This document shows positions 21,272 to 33,209 of a DNA stretch of 64,000 nucleotides, piece by piece; the first letter of the stretch is position 1, and each line of letters begins with the position of its first letter. The stretch lies in NCBI GenBank assembly GCA_946902985.2, contig OX336388.2, positions 374,033,387-374,097,386 of the forward strand, written 5' to 3'. The notes below the pieces were generated by a model, which had not been told where the DNA came from, did not search any database, and was given only the letters and a program-made list of their open reading frames with translations. The translations under genes were made by a program, and so were the position numbers. The stretch is from Meconema thalassinum. Its lineage: Eukaryota; Arthropoda; Insecta; Orthoptera; Tettigoniidae.

Positions 21272-21601
21272 TTCTTTTTTTTTAGCGTATGGCTTTTAGT
21301 GCCGGGAGTGTCCTAGGACATGTTCGGCTCGCCAGTTTTGTAGCTGCTTCGAGACGGACACCCAATGGGTGAGCTACAAGTACCGTTGGGAAGGAAATTT
21401 GGAATGTAAGGACGAGGAGTTGGAAGGTAGCGGCTGTGGCCTATAGTTAGGGACCAACCCCGGCATTTGCCTGGAAGGAAGATGGGAAACCACAGAAGAC
21501 CATCTTCAAGGTTGCCGGTGGGGGGATTCGAACCTCCTCGCCTCCCGGATGTGAGCGACTGCCAGCAGTCATGCCGTAACGACCACGGCTAACTCACCCG
21601 G
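21272..21601 (-). mobile_element. tRNA-derived SINE, family S1
   Basis: A 10-bp target duplication TATAAAATTC lies at 21262-21271 and 21602-21611. On the minus strand: ACCGGGTGAGTTAGCCGTGG (box A) and GGTTCGAATCCCCCC (box B), ending in a T-rich stretch on plus (A-rich tail). A near-identical complete copy is at 44540-44865 on the opposite strand. Confidence 0.92.
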
Positions 21602-21686
21602 TATAAAATTCATTATAGTTCTTGTAATGTTTTAGATACCTACTGTATCAATGGTTGGAATTACATTGAACATAGTCTTAAGAAAA

Positions 21687-22817
21687 ACAAGTAGTTCCTT
21701 GACGAACTAAAGATCCTACTTTTCTTAAAATGTAAGATTCATGCCAATCTATATAGACCTATCTAGAATAATGACGACATCAAGTTGGTAATACAGTACT
21801 AACATTTCTAAGTATTGCAGTTTGAAATACACCTGAAATAGTGTAGCCTAATAGAGTAACTTACTACAGTTGGCAGCCCTGGTGAATCTGAATATATTCT
21901 TAGTTCCATCTCTTAAGGTATAGAATGTACATACAAAATTTGGTTGAAGTCTAATGGATAGTATGGACGTAACATGCTGTTGGATATTGGATTTATCAGT
22001 ACGCGTAAAATCATGTTGGGAACAATGTCATGCATGTGATGCTCAGAATTAATCTGAAATATTACGATCTGTTATAGTAGCAATTTTGGATAAAATCAAT
22101 TTGTTAGTGTAGAAGTTACAAATAATTAAAAATTGAAACTATCAGAAAGCTTATAATCATGTTGGCAGCACTGAGGTATATTAGTTACTCCAAATTGATC
22201 TAGAATGGCAGGTACTATACGTGTGCATAGTTTAGAGCAGATGGCTTGCATACTTTCTGATATATTGGTATTAGAATAAATAAATAGAATGATCATTTAT
22301 TAACAGTTGGCAGCCCTGCTGGCTCTCAAGTATAAGCATAGTCATATCTATTATAGTACACAAAGCACATACAAAATTTGGTTAAAAACCAATCGATAGT
22401 ATAGAAGTTACATGCATTTAGAAATTGGACCTATCGGCAGGCTTAGAATCATGTTGGCAACTCTGGCATGTATGGACTTCTGAAAATTAATCTTAAATGT
22501 TATTATCTATATGTGTGCCAGTTTTGGAATATTTGGCATGCGTAACTTCTGAGATATCCAAAATAGAGCTCAAATTTCAGTTGCGATTTTTCAGCAGTTG
22601 GTAGCCCTGACGTCAATTCCAAACATGGCCGTGAGATATTCAGGTATAGATCTTTACTCTAACCCAATTTGGTTTCGATAACTGCAGCAGTTTAGGAGTC
22701 GATTGGGGGACACACAGACAGACAGACAGACAGACTGAAGGACAGACACCCATTTTCCCGGATCGATCTCATAAGTATACTTATATCTCATTTTTGCAAA
22801 ATGAGAAAAGTAGGCTA
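21687..22817 (-). mobile_element. HINE/Helentron-like element, complete single copy
   Basis: The 3' end is at 21687 (minus strand: AAGTAGGATC, stem TAGTTCGTCAAGGAACTA, CTTGT). The 5' end is at 22817 (minus strand TAGCCTACTTTTCTCATTTT, hairpin, then GT/CTGT-rich and CCCC). Length 1131 bp. The interior is related to 14882-16282 (blocks TTGGCAGCCCTG, AATCATGTTGGCA). The left flank is A as expected; the right flank is C, the only exception to T|T among the copies here. Confidence 0.65.
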
Positions 22818-22844
22818 CAAATTCAAAATGGTATAGAAATTAAT

Positions 22845-23170
22845 TGCCGACCCCGTGGTGTTGGGGTAGCGCGCTTGTCTCTCACCCGGAGGCCCCGAGT
22901 TCAATTCCCGGCTCCGTCAGGGATTTTAGAAATTGACGTGGGGGCTGGAACGGAGTGCACTCAGCCTCGTGAGGACAATTGAGTAGTTGTCTGACAGTGA
23001 GGCAGCACCCTGGTTACGAAAACCTAGATTAACGGCTGAGGGGAACCGATGCGCTGACAAAGCGTCACCCCAATATCTTCAGGCTAAATGGCTGGGCAGC
23101 GGTCGCTTGGTAGGCCTAGGCCCTTCATGGGCTGCAGTGCCACGGGGAGCAGTGTTAATTATAATTACAC
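22845..23170 (+). mobile_element. tRNA-derived SINE, family S2
   Basis: Box A TGGTGTTGGGGTAGCGCGC and box B CCGAGTTCAATTCCCGG. The body includes TCAGCCTCGTGAGGACAATT and GGCTGGGCAGCGGTCGCTTGG. A minus-strand sister copy with an (AAT)n tail is at 47455-47805. Target duplication not clear. Confidence 0.85.
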
Positions 23171-24060
23171 AAGAACCTCGTTTATCCAGACTATGTGAGA
23201 CCGGAGGTATTCAGGATGATTGAAAATCCCGAAACAAACTAATGAATGAATATAAGCTACTAATCTACATTCGGAGTTCTCCTGAGTAAGCACGCAATTT
23301 GCCTTACGGCGGTGGCCAAATGGCAGCATATCTTACAGGGGAGTTTACTCTCTTGTCTACGAGTCGGCGGGACTCGCGATCGGCACCTGCACGTAATGCC
23401 AACCGCAGCACTGCAATGGCGTAATATCACAACGGGTATTAATTAAAAAACGAGCCTCGTACTCACGTTCACACAATGTGAATTGGTGTCTAGACATGAC
23501 CAACAATCACAGTAATCGCAATACTCACTAAACGTGCAACACTAACGTCTAAGCTTTGCAGATACACGTCCATATGAATGACAAAACACGTGTGAACTAA
23601 CGATATGAGTCAGCGGTCCGCACCAACCACTGGCTGAACCGTGTACGCGCACCCGCGATCTGCGCCAGTCAAAGCCGGCTTATCTTGCCGTGTTTATCGG
23701 GGTGCACATAGATAATGACCCTGTAGTACGTGAGTAAACAGACCTCGATGGTCTTGTCTTCACATTTCACAGGAGTTTTATATCATCAACTTATAATGAT
23801 AATCAAGATTTTTAACTAATTAACGTCTGCGATGCAGTGTTTCAACATGAAGATTTATCATCAAGACTTTCAATAGTCTCTCTTTAACTGAGAGTGTTTG
23901 ACTTCAAGATTTAGGTACAAGAGTCTTGATAAGTATCCAGACACCACAAAAGAGGGCTCACCAGTTTTTTAGTTCAACGGTTTCATATGCACTGGCTGTG
24001 TCCACTAATGTCTGATAAATATCATGGCATATCTTGTTTCTTTCTGATTAAGATTTCATG
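23171..24060. other. No gene recognised
   Basis: Somewhat GC-richer non-coding DNA at 23270-23720 with no recognisable ORF. Nothing supported. Confidence 0.5.
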
Positions 24061-24074
24061 AATAAGATAGTTTG

Positions 24075-24391
24075 AAAAATCCACAGCCTGCTTCCAGTCG
24101 ACCGACCGGATCAGGGAATGGAATGAATGAGGCCCACATCTAGCGGCGAGGACATGAACTGTGCCGGCTGCCGAAGCCTGTCGCACTCCCCTGGGGCAAT
24201 GATTAAATGAATGACATATGAAATGAAATGATAGAGGAGAGTGTTGCAGGAATGAAATTGTGACAGGACCCGGAGAAAAACCTGTCTGCCTCCGCTTTGC
24301 CCAGCACAAATCTCACATGGAGTGACCGGGATTTAACCACGGACCCAGCGGAGAGAGGCCGGCGTGCTGCCGCCTAAGCCACGGAGGCTTC
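24075..24391 (-). mobile_element. tRNA-derived SINE, family S3
   Basis: A perfect 14-bp target duplication AATAAGATAGTTTG lies at 24061-24074 and 24392-24405. The head on the minus strand is GCCTCCGTGGCTTAGGCGGC, with box B GGTTAAATCCCGG. Same family as 14161-14500. Confidence 0.92.
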
Positions 24392-24424
24392 AATAAGATA
24401 GTTTGTGATGGTAAAAAAGTAAGG

Positions 24425-24605
24425 TTGGTTGGTTGGTTCCTCTGTTTAGGGGCTGCGACAACGTGGTCATGTAGCCCCGTGTACTTTGGCTGTGTGTAGA
24501 ATCTGTCTGATAACCGGTGTTAATTGTGATGACTGTATTAGTGTGTATCATCTGTTTATAATTCAAGTAAGGACTGCAGACATTGAATTTTCCAGTAGTT
24601 CCTGA
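24425..24605 (-). mobile_element. SINE S5 3' part (solo fragment)
   Basis: TTAGGGGCTGCGACAACGTGG matches the reverse complement of the 3' half of the SINE at 20262-20612. About 90% alike to 43703-43880 by eye. The tRNA head is missing. Confidence 0.7.
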
Positions 24606-25025
24606 TGTACCCGATACCTAGTTGAGGCTATCGGCTACGCCAGTTGACATCGAGCCGTAGTTGAAAATTATGGGAAACGTAGAAGAGATAGCGCTCAGAT
24701 CGAGTCGAGAAGAATGTTAGGAAATGACGTAGGAGGCCAAGGATGAAGGTGGCACTACCAGTCAAGCAGATGGAATTATGGGAGGAATATTGAAGTATTA
24801 TCAAGATCTATGTGGAACATAATATTATATCATCTCAGAAGAGAAGAAAGATCAAGCAATCTTTATGGTGATAACTTGAAGAAAGGCAGATAATTCCTTA
24901 AGTTATTGTATAACTTAATAGCCGAGATGATGGTGGTCGAGATTATACTTGTGACGTATGACCGCAGAAGGTAGGGGAACGTCACGTGACAGCGCCGAGT
25001 AGGAGCTCATAATCACGCAGTCTGA

Positions 25026-25180
25026 GAACAGCAGTATTAGTTCAGCCGGCAGAGCCGAGTACAGCACTTGGCGCGCGGAGAAAACAGCAGTAGTATTCCG
25101 GCAAGCAGAGTTGTGTACAGCACTTGGTGCACGGTGAAAACGACAGTATTAGTTCAGCAAGCGGGGCTGATAGCAGTATA
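25026..25180. repeat. ~58-bp tandem repeat, 2.7 copies
   Basis: Successive blocks AACAGCAGTATTAGTTCAGC, AACAGCAGTAGTATTCCGGC and AACGACAGTATTAGTTCAGC, the first two followed by GTACAGCACTTGG. Confidence 0.75.
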
Positions 25181-26747
25181 CGCTGGGAGAGCGAAAGTAG
25201 GTCAGTCAGTCAAGACAAGAGAAGCACGGTGTGCAGTGCGAGGAGTGATTAGCGAGGCAAGCTATACAGGCCGTGAAAGCGAAAGGAGAGCCGGTGTTCG
25301 GACAGGAGTATTTCCAACATCGTGATTACAGTTATGCGAACAGCAATGCTTTTCAAATGTTAAAATAATAAGCAGCATTGTAACAAGATTGAGAACATTA
25401 TTTCAAGCCGCATTCGTAACACAGGACAGCACAGCGAAGCGATATGACGAGGCAAGTTTTAAGCGTCGATCATTCTAGAACAGTGAGATAGAGCAGGGCG
25501 TGCTGGTTCCGACATTTTATAAGCAGGCGACATGCAGGAAGCTGAACTTTATTTCAACATTTTGTTACAACTTTATAAGTTTGAACTTGTATTCAACAGT
25601 CGAATTGTGCAAGCAGATAGTAATTATATACTGCTATTGTGAACTTTCAAATGGACTTAGATATATTCCAATGATATTACGGTTTATTAAATTATGCATT
25701 TCATACCGGAATATTTAAAGCGACCATGGGGTCAAGCCAACATTAATGCTTTTAGGCAAATGAACTATTACGAGTATATGCACTTAAGGAACATTGGCAC
25801 GTGCATCATTATAGTGGTTTTTCATGAACTATTCTGAAATATCAGTTACGAACACAGCTACAGGGTGTTTAAGAAATTTATACACTTTTATAAATATTTT
25901 TATTTTCTGCAAGTGAAATTCAGCCGCTGTGGAGATTAACTTTTATCATATGCAAACCGAACATTGTATGGGACAGTGGCGTGACATAATCGAAGAGTAT
26001 GGGGTACTCTACATTTATGAACTTTTACGGAAGAATTTGGACAGTATCCGTGCTGTATAATATGCAGTTCATCGTGTCGGAGTAGGCGAATACGGAGCCG
26101 TGATGGCACCACAGAGCGATGGATTCGGTTCCTGAAGAAGAGGATGTCCAACAGTAGATTCACTTGGAATATGAAGGCGATCGTTATTTTAGTGGGTGAT
26201 ACGATGTTTCCGTCGATCTTTCGAGAAATTTGTTGCACACACGAGGATAATCGACGATCTTGGAAATATATTAACAGCTGATATGAGAAGGTATTGTAAG
26301 AGTTATGACTTTCCTGATATGATTTTTTCATGAACACTGGGCATACTTGTATATATTTCTAGTAGGAGTTCTACGATTATTTTGACATGGCTTAGACATT
26401 ATTTGCTCCATTTTTGCTAGAATATGGCAGGCACTATTATACGACATTCTCACCATTGGTTGACTTTATTAAGCAGATGTTTGGTCTTTTTGACATTTTT
26501 CAGTAAGGATAGTTTTTCTTGGATAGTTTTTTTTTGTGGCGAGTATTTCGAACTCGTGATCTGCAATTGGATTATTTAAATCACTTCGTCAGTTCATTGC
26601 ATACTAGCGAGTGTGTATTATTCATCAGTAGGGATTTTTTCCATTGGATTGTTTGGAGATATTAAGATTTAATTCACTCAAGTGAATGAATATAGCTTTT
26701 ATGTGACAACCAGAGACTTGTTGATTCCAATCTGGTACATTCACTCA

Positions 26748-26895
26748 TCAGTCTACGAGATGGGGCCTTTCGTTTTATACGATTGCGTGGTGGTACACAC
26801 CTGACCCATCGTCTAGGGCATTATCATGATAGTCTACGGGGCAAGGCCTTTCGCTTTAGGCGATTGCGTGGTAGTACTCACCTGACTTGCCATTG
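26748..26895. repeat. ~75-bp tandem duplication, diverged
   Basis: Two units share GTCTACG, GGCCTTTCG, CGATTGCGTGGT, ACCTGAC and CAT. Point differences show the duplication is not recent. Confidence 0.8.
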
Positions 26896-27542
26896 AGGAA
26901 ATCATTTTTATCATCCGAGTGTACTTGAGATTGTAAGAGGATCAAACAAGAAACTACTAGTCACATATCAGTCGAATTTTGTTAAATAAATTAAAAATAA
27001 ATGTCAGCAGAGTTACATTTTGTAATTCTTGTTTGCCAATCCAATATTTTGTTGCTATACGCTTTTGAGAGTACATTCATTTAACAGCTGGTATTTTGAT
27101 ACTTTTGATACTCTTTTGTGATTGAGTTTGATACCTTTGAGAAGGATTTCAAGTAATTGAATCCTGTAAGATGAATCATTTATGGTCAGATTTATTTTGA
27201 GGCAGATCAGTATTACATATTTTGATGTGAGAGATTATAACACATTGGTGTTTTTCTGTGAAGTGAATTTTGAGAATTTTAAGAGAATTTATGCTCTATT
27301 TGAAAGCAGATCTTGAATTGGATTTCGATTACTAAGGTAATATTTTTCCTAAGTGTTTAAGAAGTTGTCTAGATGTGATCAGATTAATTACAGTTATTGG
27401 AGATTGTGTGCGTTGATAATTTGAAGCCAGTTATATATTTTTGTAGATCATGCAACGTGATTAAGTGAAGTTTGTGATAGGAATTTTCTGGAAGTTGCCA
27501 AGTGGAATATGCAATATTGCTAATGTATTTTGAGGCAGACAT

Positions 27543-28850
27543 TGTAACGTGTTTTTCGAGGGGTTTTATGCAACTGGCATAAGTCAGTAGGAAGCCATTC
27601 TATATTTATTTACGCGGCAAATTGTTCAGCCAAGAGAATTTTTCAGGTTAATGTATTATTATTATTAATTTATTAGAATTATTATTAAGATATTTTCGGA
27701 GCATTTTATAAAAATTATAAGCATACAGATAGGTTTTCTATGTCTTAGAAAACTCTATCAAGCAAATTATTACGAACGACAATATCATAGAAAATTATCT
27801 GATTACGGAATTTTACGGAGTTTTGTCAGTTAGGGTATTTGAGAGACGTGACTCACTGGGAATTCAAATACAAGCTTAATCCTGTCGGTAAGTATTACGC
27901 AAGCGGGCTCGCATCGTCAAGAAAAGGCGAATATACGGAACGGAAATCGACTTCTCCCTCCCGCGGAGTGTAATGAGCCAGAGAAGGGGAAGTAGCACAT
28001 GGGGTGCAGCCAATCAGTGGAGACGACGTAATCTAGTTGGGACTGAAGAGTGGGGGAGCCGACAGGTGCATATATCGTTCGACGCGCCGTGGAACGAGGA
28101 GATTCTGTGTAAGACGAAAGCAGTACGGTTGGACGCGGGAGTCGCTCCGATGTTCCGTGGAGTGGACGACTAACTTTTGTAAAACTTAACCAGTGTGGTT
28201 GTACGAGTGTTTGGGTCCGATGTACGGACCATAGAATTATCTAATCTACCAGAATATCATCAAATTTCGACGGAGATGATGACGTCCAGGAGACTGTGGG
28301 AAGCACACAGCATCATCAAGTACGAGGGAAATGCTTTGGCAATTTCCAGTGGTAAGCGCAAATGACGCAGAAATACGCAATCTCTCATTTCTCTTTGTTT
28401 TACATCTCATATTTCAGTAACTTCATAGCTTGGAAATAAGAGTAAAATCAATTTATCAAACTCCGTTTTCACGTAATTTTCTATCGGTAATATTAAAATC
28501 GCAACGCTCCAATTTAAATTTTATACTTATTATTATTAATTTTGCTATACTTGTTTTATATAATAAATTCATTTCTTTTACAATGCAATCTTTGCTTTCA
28601 GTAGGTAGCATTAGATATAGACCAATTCCTTCTCCTGATACAATTGTTTGTTGGGTTAATGATCAAATCATACCACGATCTGAGTGAATAGATTCTTGAC
28701 GGTGTTCTACCAGAGCTAGACGTTGTTAAATACAAATTTAGATTTCAACATTGCGTTGAGGTCTTGGCGCCCATTAAAACAACATAGCTTAGGCAAAGGT
28801 AAACAGTTACATTTCTCACCCAACAGTTAGGGGCTAGCAAAGCTGTTACA
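27543..28850 (+). repeat. 5' LTR (1308 bp)
   Basis: Starts TGTAACGTG, ends GCTGTTACA (6-bp inverted ends). It carries a 66-codon ORF at 27973-28173 and an 85-codon ORF at 28430-28687; both are present in the 3' LTR too, which follows from LTR identity and does not prove coding. Just downstream, CTTGTCGC...CCAACATGGGGC (28851-28872) resembles a tRNA primer-binding site, and GTTACACTTGTCGC recurs at 28885. Confidence 0.93.
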
Positions 28851-29002
28851 CTTGTCGCTACCAACATGGGGCATTAAATAAACGTTACACTTGTCGCCGA
28901 CAACTTGCGGCTGAAAACCTAATAACATTTGTGGAAGGAGAAGGGTATATATTTATGTGCCTGTATTTTGGGGGTTATTTGTCTTTATCAGTGTATATCA
29001 TT

Positions 29003-29878
29003 ATGGGGGATGAGAAAGAAAGACAAATGAGGTTACGTAGTGGTCATCAACTGGAGAGTGATGATACGAGCAGTATGTCGAGTGAGGGTAGTACCGGGGT
29101 AGCGGAGGTAAATCCCGATACTGAAACAGGGAGTGTAGGCGGCCAACCAGAATTAAAAACTTTACTTCTCGAGTTCATGTATCAGAACAAAGTTAGTAGT
29201 GATGCCTTAAACGCAAAGTTAGAACAGAATAATGCAAGATTAGAACAAAACAGTAGGAAAAATAAAGAAAGTACAGACGCTTTAAATGCTAAACTGGAAC
29301 AAAACAACGCTAAATTAGAACAAAACAGTAGGGAAAATAGAGAGAGTAATGAAACTTTAAACGCCAGATTAGAACAAAACAGTAAGGAAAATAGAGGGAG
29401 TACTGAAACTTTAAATGCTAAATTAGAACAAAACAGTAGGGAAATGAGTGACAAATTCGAACTGATTAGAGGTGAGATCAGGGGAGTGATGGAAGAAAAG
29501 GCTAAAGAGATTATTGTAGATGTAGACAGAAAATTAGGAAAAGTACAGGAGGAGTTGGAAATTAGAATCAGTACACAGGCTGAAAATTTAAAAGAACTAG
29601 TGCAACTGGAAACACAGCAAGTCAAAAAGCAATTGGGGGGAGAAATTGACAAAATTCAGGTAGCTACTAAAGAGGTTAAGGAACAGCTGGGGGGTAGAAT
29701 TGAGAAAGTCCACTCACAAATAGTTGCAGAAGTAAATGATTTAAGAGAGAGTAATAGAGAGAGCATTAGCAAGATTGAAGAGAAACAAGCAAAGCTAGAT
29801 GATAAAGTAGAAGAATCAGAAGGAAACATTAAATTAACAGTATTGAGAGGAAGGCCGAGGAGAAAATCGCAGAATTAG
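29003..29878 (+). pseudogene. gag N-terminal part: coiled-coil region
   Basis: The start is taken at the ATG at 29003 (MGDEKERQMRLRSGHQ), because upstream codons are hydrophobic and unlike gag. It encodes repeated ~22-28-residue coiled-coil units of the type ALNAKLEQNN...LEQNSREN (about 29205-29450), then more helical, charged sequence up to EEKQAKLDDKVEE. The frame ends at 29876 with a non-homologous tail; the neighbouring frame opens at about 29845 with EEKIAELELKLKAR, continuing the coiled coil, so a single frameshift lies near 29830-29880. It would form the structural particle protein. Internal repeats suggest length change by slippage. Confidence 0.75.
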
Positions 29879-30888
29879 AGTTAAAATTAAAAGCTAGGAT
29901 CAGGCAAGAAAATAGTCAGAATAGGCCAGTTTTTGTGAATAGCACACACAGGGAGGTAGAACTGGGAAAGTTCAGCAATCTACAGGGGTGCCCAATGGAG
30001 TTCATGAACACTATAGAAAATAAATTCGGGGAGAGGTTGGAAAATGGTAGTATTGAGTGGTGCCAGGTAGTTGAAATTTTAGAACAAGTGTTTGTGGGGG
30101 AAACGAGGAATTGGTTTGCTGTCTACAGAGACAAGTTTACTGATATTAATGATTTTAAAATGAAATTCTGTGAAAAGTTCTGGAATGAGGTTATTTAGTC
30201 GCAGCATCGTGAGGGAGTAGTGTGTGGTAAATATAACCCTAAAGGAAGCTCCACCATGACCGAATACTTTTTAGGGCAGGTATTAGTGTGTAAATATCTG
30301 GATGGGTTGAAGGAGGAAAGTGATGTGGTGAGGTTGCTACTTAGGCACTTTCCCTATAGGATCAAGGAGGCTGCTTGTATCCAGAATGTAAATACTATAT
30401 CACAAGTAGAAAATTTGTTAAGCACATTTGATGCACTAGGGAGAGGGGGTTATGAGGACAATTTCAATCGGAACCAGGGTAATAATAATAGACCTAACGA
30501 GGCCAGGCATCAGGAAGTTCAAGGGAACGGTGGCGAAGGGGCCAACGCTCAAAATAGAAATAATAATAATCAGCTAAATCAGAACAGAGGAAATGGCTAT
30601 GGTAATCAGTATCAAGGGAGGAACAATGATTTCAGGGGAAATCAAGGGAGGAACAATGATTACAGGGGAAATCAAGGGAGAAACAATGATTTCAGGGGAA
30701 ATCAAGGGAGAAATTATAATGACAATAATTACAACCAGAATAGGGGTCAAGGAAGAGGACAGCCTAGTGGTAGTAATATACAGCCAAACAATGACAACAC
30801 AGCCCAGAACAACCAGACCAGTTTAGTAGTTAGTAGTACTACGGCCAGCTGGAGCGGTTCTTTAAACGCGAACCAGGCTGCGAAGTAA
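29860..30888 (+). pseudogene. gag C-terminal part: capsid-like region and N/G/R-rich tail
   Basis: Continues gag in a second frame. The capsid-like block contains SIEWCQVVEILEQVF, ETRNWFAVYRDKF and KFWNEVI; a TAG stop at 30196-30198 interrupts it, and the same frame resumes (SQHREGVVCGKYNP, MTEYFLGQVLVCKYLDGL). In place of a CCHC zinc knuckle it ends in an Asn/Gly/Arg-rich tail with four copies of a 10-residue NQGRNND[FY]RG repeat (30613-30715), probably RNA-binding. Ends at 30888, overlapping pol in the -1 frame. Known family: Ty3/Gypsy gag; the missing knuckle is directly visible. Confidence 0.75.
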
Positions 30889-33044
30889 GGTCAGAATCTC
30901 AGTCTGTAGCATGCCCTGTCCATACAATTATACAGGAACCCTATGACCTAAATGTAAGAAATGAATTATTACATGAACTAAATGATGAAGGTATTATTCA
31001 GGAAGTGGCTAGTAAGAGCCCCATAGTTAAATTTAACGTGTCCGAGGCGTACACAGATGTTTTAATTGATAGTGGTTGTATGAAGAGTTGCATAAGTAGT
31101 GCATTTTATGATAAAATGAAAGGAACTGGAGTAAATTTTGAGGAGATGCCAATTAAAAGCACTTTTGTTATCACAGCTGTTGGGAAGAGGTCTAAAGTAA
31201 TTTCTAAGCAAGTTTTAGTAGACATTAAAATTAATAATCATGTAGAGAAGCAGATTTGCCTTGTAATTCCAAATTTAGTATTCAGTGTTATCTTGGGTTC
31301 AGAGTGGCTAAGTAGAGTGTCTGGTAACTTATGTTATGATGTAGGGAGTTTGAAATTTAAATGGGGAGATTCTGAAGTAGAAGTAGCGTTCAATGACCAT
31401 ATTCAGAGGAGTAGTATTGTAGGTGTGATTTGTACTTTAAATGAGATATCGCCAGCCGTAGAGCGGGGTTCTCCATGTTTTGTGGGCAGTGTGATTACGA
31501 ACGGAAGTCTAGAGGACTCGTTACGTGATGCTGCATTTCTGGGAAATATAGAGGTGGAACAATGTGTTCGGCTCTATGATGTGTTATGGTGTAATAGGAG
31601 AGTTTTTGAGGATCGCATTGGTATGGCCAATTGCTATACACATTCATTGAACGTTATTGATAGATCAGTATTCACAGGCCATAGATATCCTGTACCTTTC
31701 GCTTATCAGAGTGCAGTTGAGGCACAAATTAACCAGATGCTTGAAGATGGGATTATTGAGCACTCTAACAGTCCATATGTTAATTCTTTGATCACGGTAC
31801 CCAAGACCGACGGCACAGTTCGTATTTGTTTAGACGCTCGTTTGGTTAACAGTAGAATTAGTTCAGATCAGCTGAAATCTATGTCAATAGAGGAATTAAT
31901 GCAAACATTTGAGGGGAAGAAGTATTTCACTTGTGTAGATTTGAGTTCCAGTTTTTGGCAAGTGCCACTTATGTACGAAGATAGACCATTTACAGCTTTT
32001 AGTCATAAATATAACCTTTATCAATTTTGTAGAACACCTTATGGGTTAAAGAGTAGTTCAGCAGCTTTAATTAGGGCTTTAAACATCGCATTAGGGGATG
32101 ACACAGGAGAGTTTGTAACCATTTACATTGATGATATGGTAATTAGTTCACGCAGTTTTGAGGAGCATCTACGTCATTTAGATATAGTTTTTCAGAAGTT
32201 AGATCAGGCAGGGCTCACTTTGAAGCTGTCTAAGTCGTCATTCTGTCAGTCAGAAGTGACATTTTTAGGCCATAGAGTGTCGAGTAGAGGTGTAACACCA
32301 GAAGAAAGTAGGGTTAATAAGATACTTAACGCAGAGGTGCCACAGAATGTTAAACAGTTAAAAACTTACCTGGGAATTTGCAACCCTTTCAGGAGGTTCG
32401 TTCTTAAATACTCAGGGTTGGTAGAACCATTCAGGGAATTGCTTAAAAGTGGGACTCGGTGGAGATGGGAGTCCAAGCATGATCAGGCTTTTAGAGCGCT
32501 GAAGGAAGGTTTTGAGAAAGTTGTAGTGCTGAAATATCCGTTAAAAGATAAGGAATATGTGGTTATGACAGATGCTTCACATATAGGCATTGCTGGAGTA
32601 TTATGTCAGACAGATGATGAGGGTAATCTGTGCATTGTATCTTTAGCCTCGCGAGGACTGACAGCAGCAGAGAAAAGATACACGATTACTGAGTTAGAGC
32701 TTTTAGGCATTGTTTTCAAATTAGGGAAATTTAGAATGTATTTAGTAGGGGGGAAATTTGAGATCCTCACAGATCACCATGCATTACTGTATATGAGAAC
32801 TTGTAAATTCAGTTCTAACAGAGTTAGTAGGTGGATTCTTGCTCTGCAGGAATACGAATTCACAGTAAAATATATTAAAGGTAAAGATAACATTCTTGCA
32901 GACATGCTATCGAGGGACACTAATTTATGTAGGGATTATCCTGTGGTTAAAGCAGAGGACGGTATTTTAATATGTGCATGTGTGGACAGTAGCAACAGGG
33001 CATCGTTACAGACACTGAGAAATGTGCTAGGTAGAGCAACGTGA
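30845..33044 (+). CDS. pol: protease, reverse transcriptase, RNase H (integrase missing)
   Basis: It lies in the -1 frame relative to gag and stays open upstream across the gag stop, so frameshift expression is likely; 31005 is a GTG, not a real start. Counting from 31005: retropepsin active site IDSG at 21-24 (DSG rather than DTG) with VILGSEWL at 95; RT with VPKTDGTVRICLDARLVN (265), FTCVDLSSSFWQVPL (308) and catalytic YIDD at 374-377; RNase H with MTDASHIGIAGVL (521), TELELLGIV (562) and LTDHHALL (588), ending NILADMLSR. The frame ends at 33042-33044 soon after RNase H; the HHCC and DDE integrase domains are absent. All visible RT and RNase H residues are intact. Confidence 0.93.
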
Positions 33045-33209
33045 TGACGTTCATTTAAGGGAGCCACTTGCAAGGTTGGAAGAAGGTGACGCAGGAACAT
33101 TTATAGTTTCCAATCGTATTGGGAAAACAGCATATGTGCTGGAGAATAGTGAGGGAAACAGATTATACGGGACGTATAATATACATAGTCTCCGAAAGTA
33201 TGTGTCATA
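33045..33209 (+). pseudogene. pol C-terminal remnant after an integrase deletion
   Basis: Reads REPLARLEEGDAGTFIVSN, then KTAYVLENSEGNRLYGTYNI and HSLRKYVS-stop. This resembles the post-integrase tail of Gypsy pol ('GPF.V...Y.L....G.....H...LKPY'). It follows RNase H almost at once, so about 1 kb encoding the integrase zinc and catalytic domains has been deleted. Confidence 0.7.

Larger units (their letters stand above)
24606..27538. other. No gene recognised; two local tandem duplications
   Basis: Long non-coding region upstream of the LTR element. 25026-25180 holds about 2.7 copies of a ~58-bp unit (GCAGTATTAGTTCAGC...GTACAGCACTTGG). 26748-26895 holds two ~75-bp units (GTCTACG...GGCCTTTCG...CGATTGCGTGGT). 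The ORFs here show no domain. It may belong to an older LTR element or an untranslated region; I could not decide. Confidence 0.4.

Noticed and set aside
25068..25325. 85-codon ORF as a host gene
   Set aside because: It overlaps the ~58-bp tandem repeat and has no recognisable domain or splice context.
27973..28173. 66- and 85-codon ORFs in both LTRs (also 34716-34916)
   Set aside because: Presence in both LTRs follows from LTR identity; no domain and no known LTR-coded protein.
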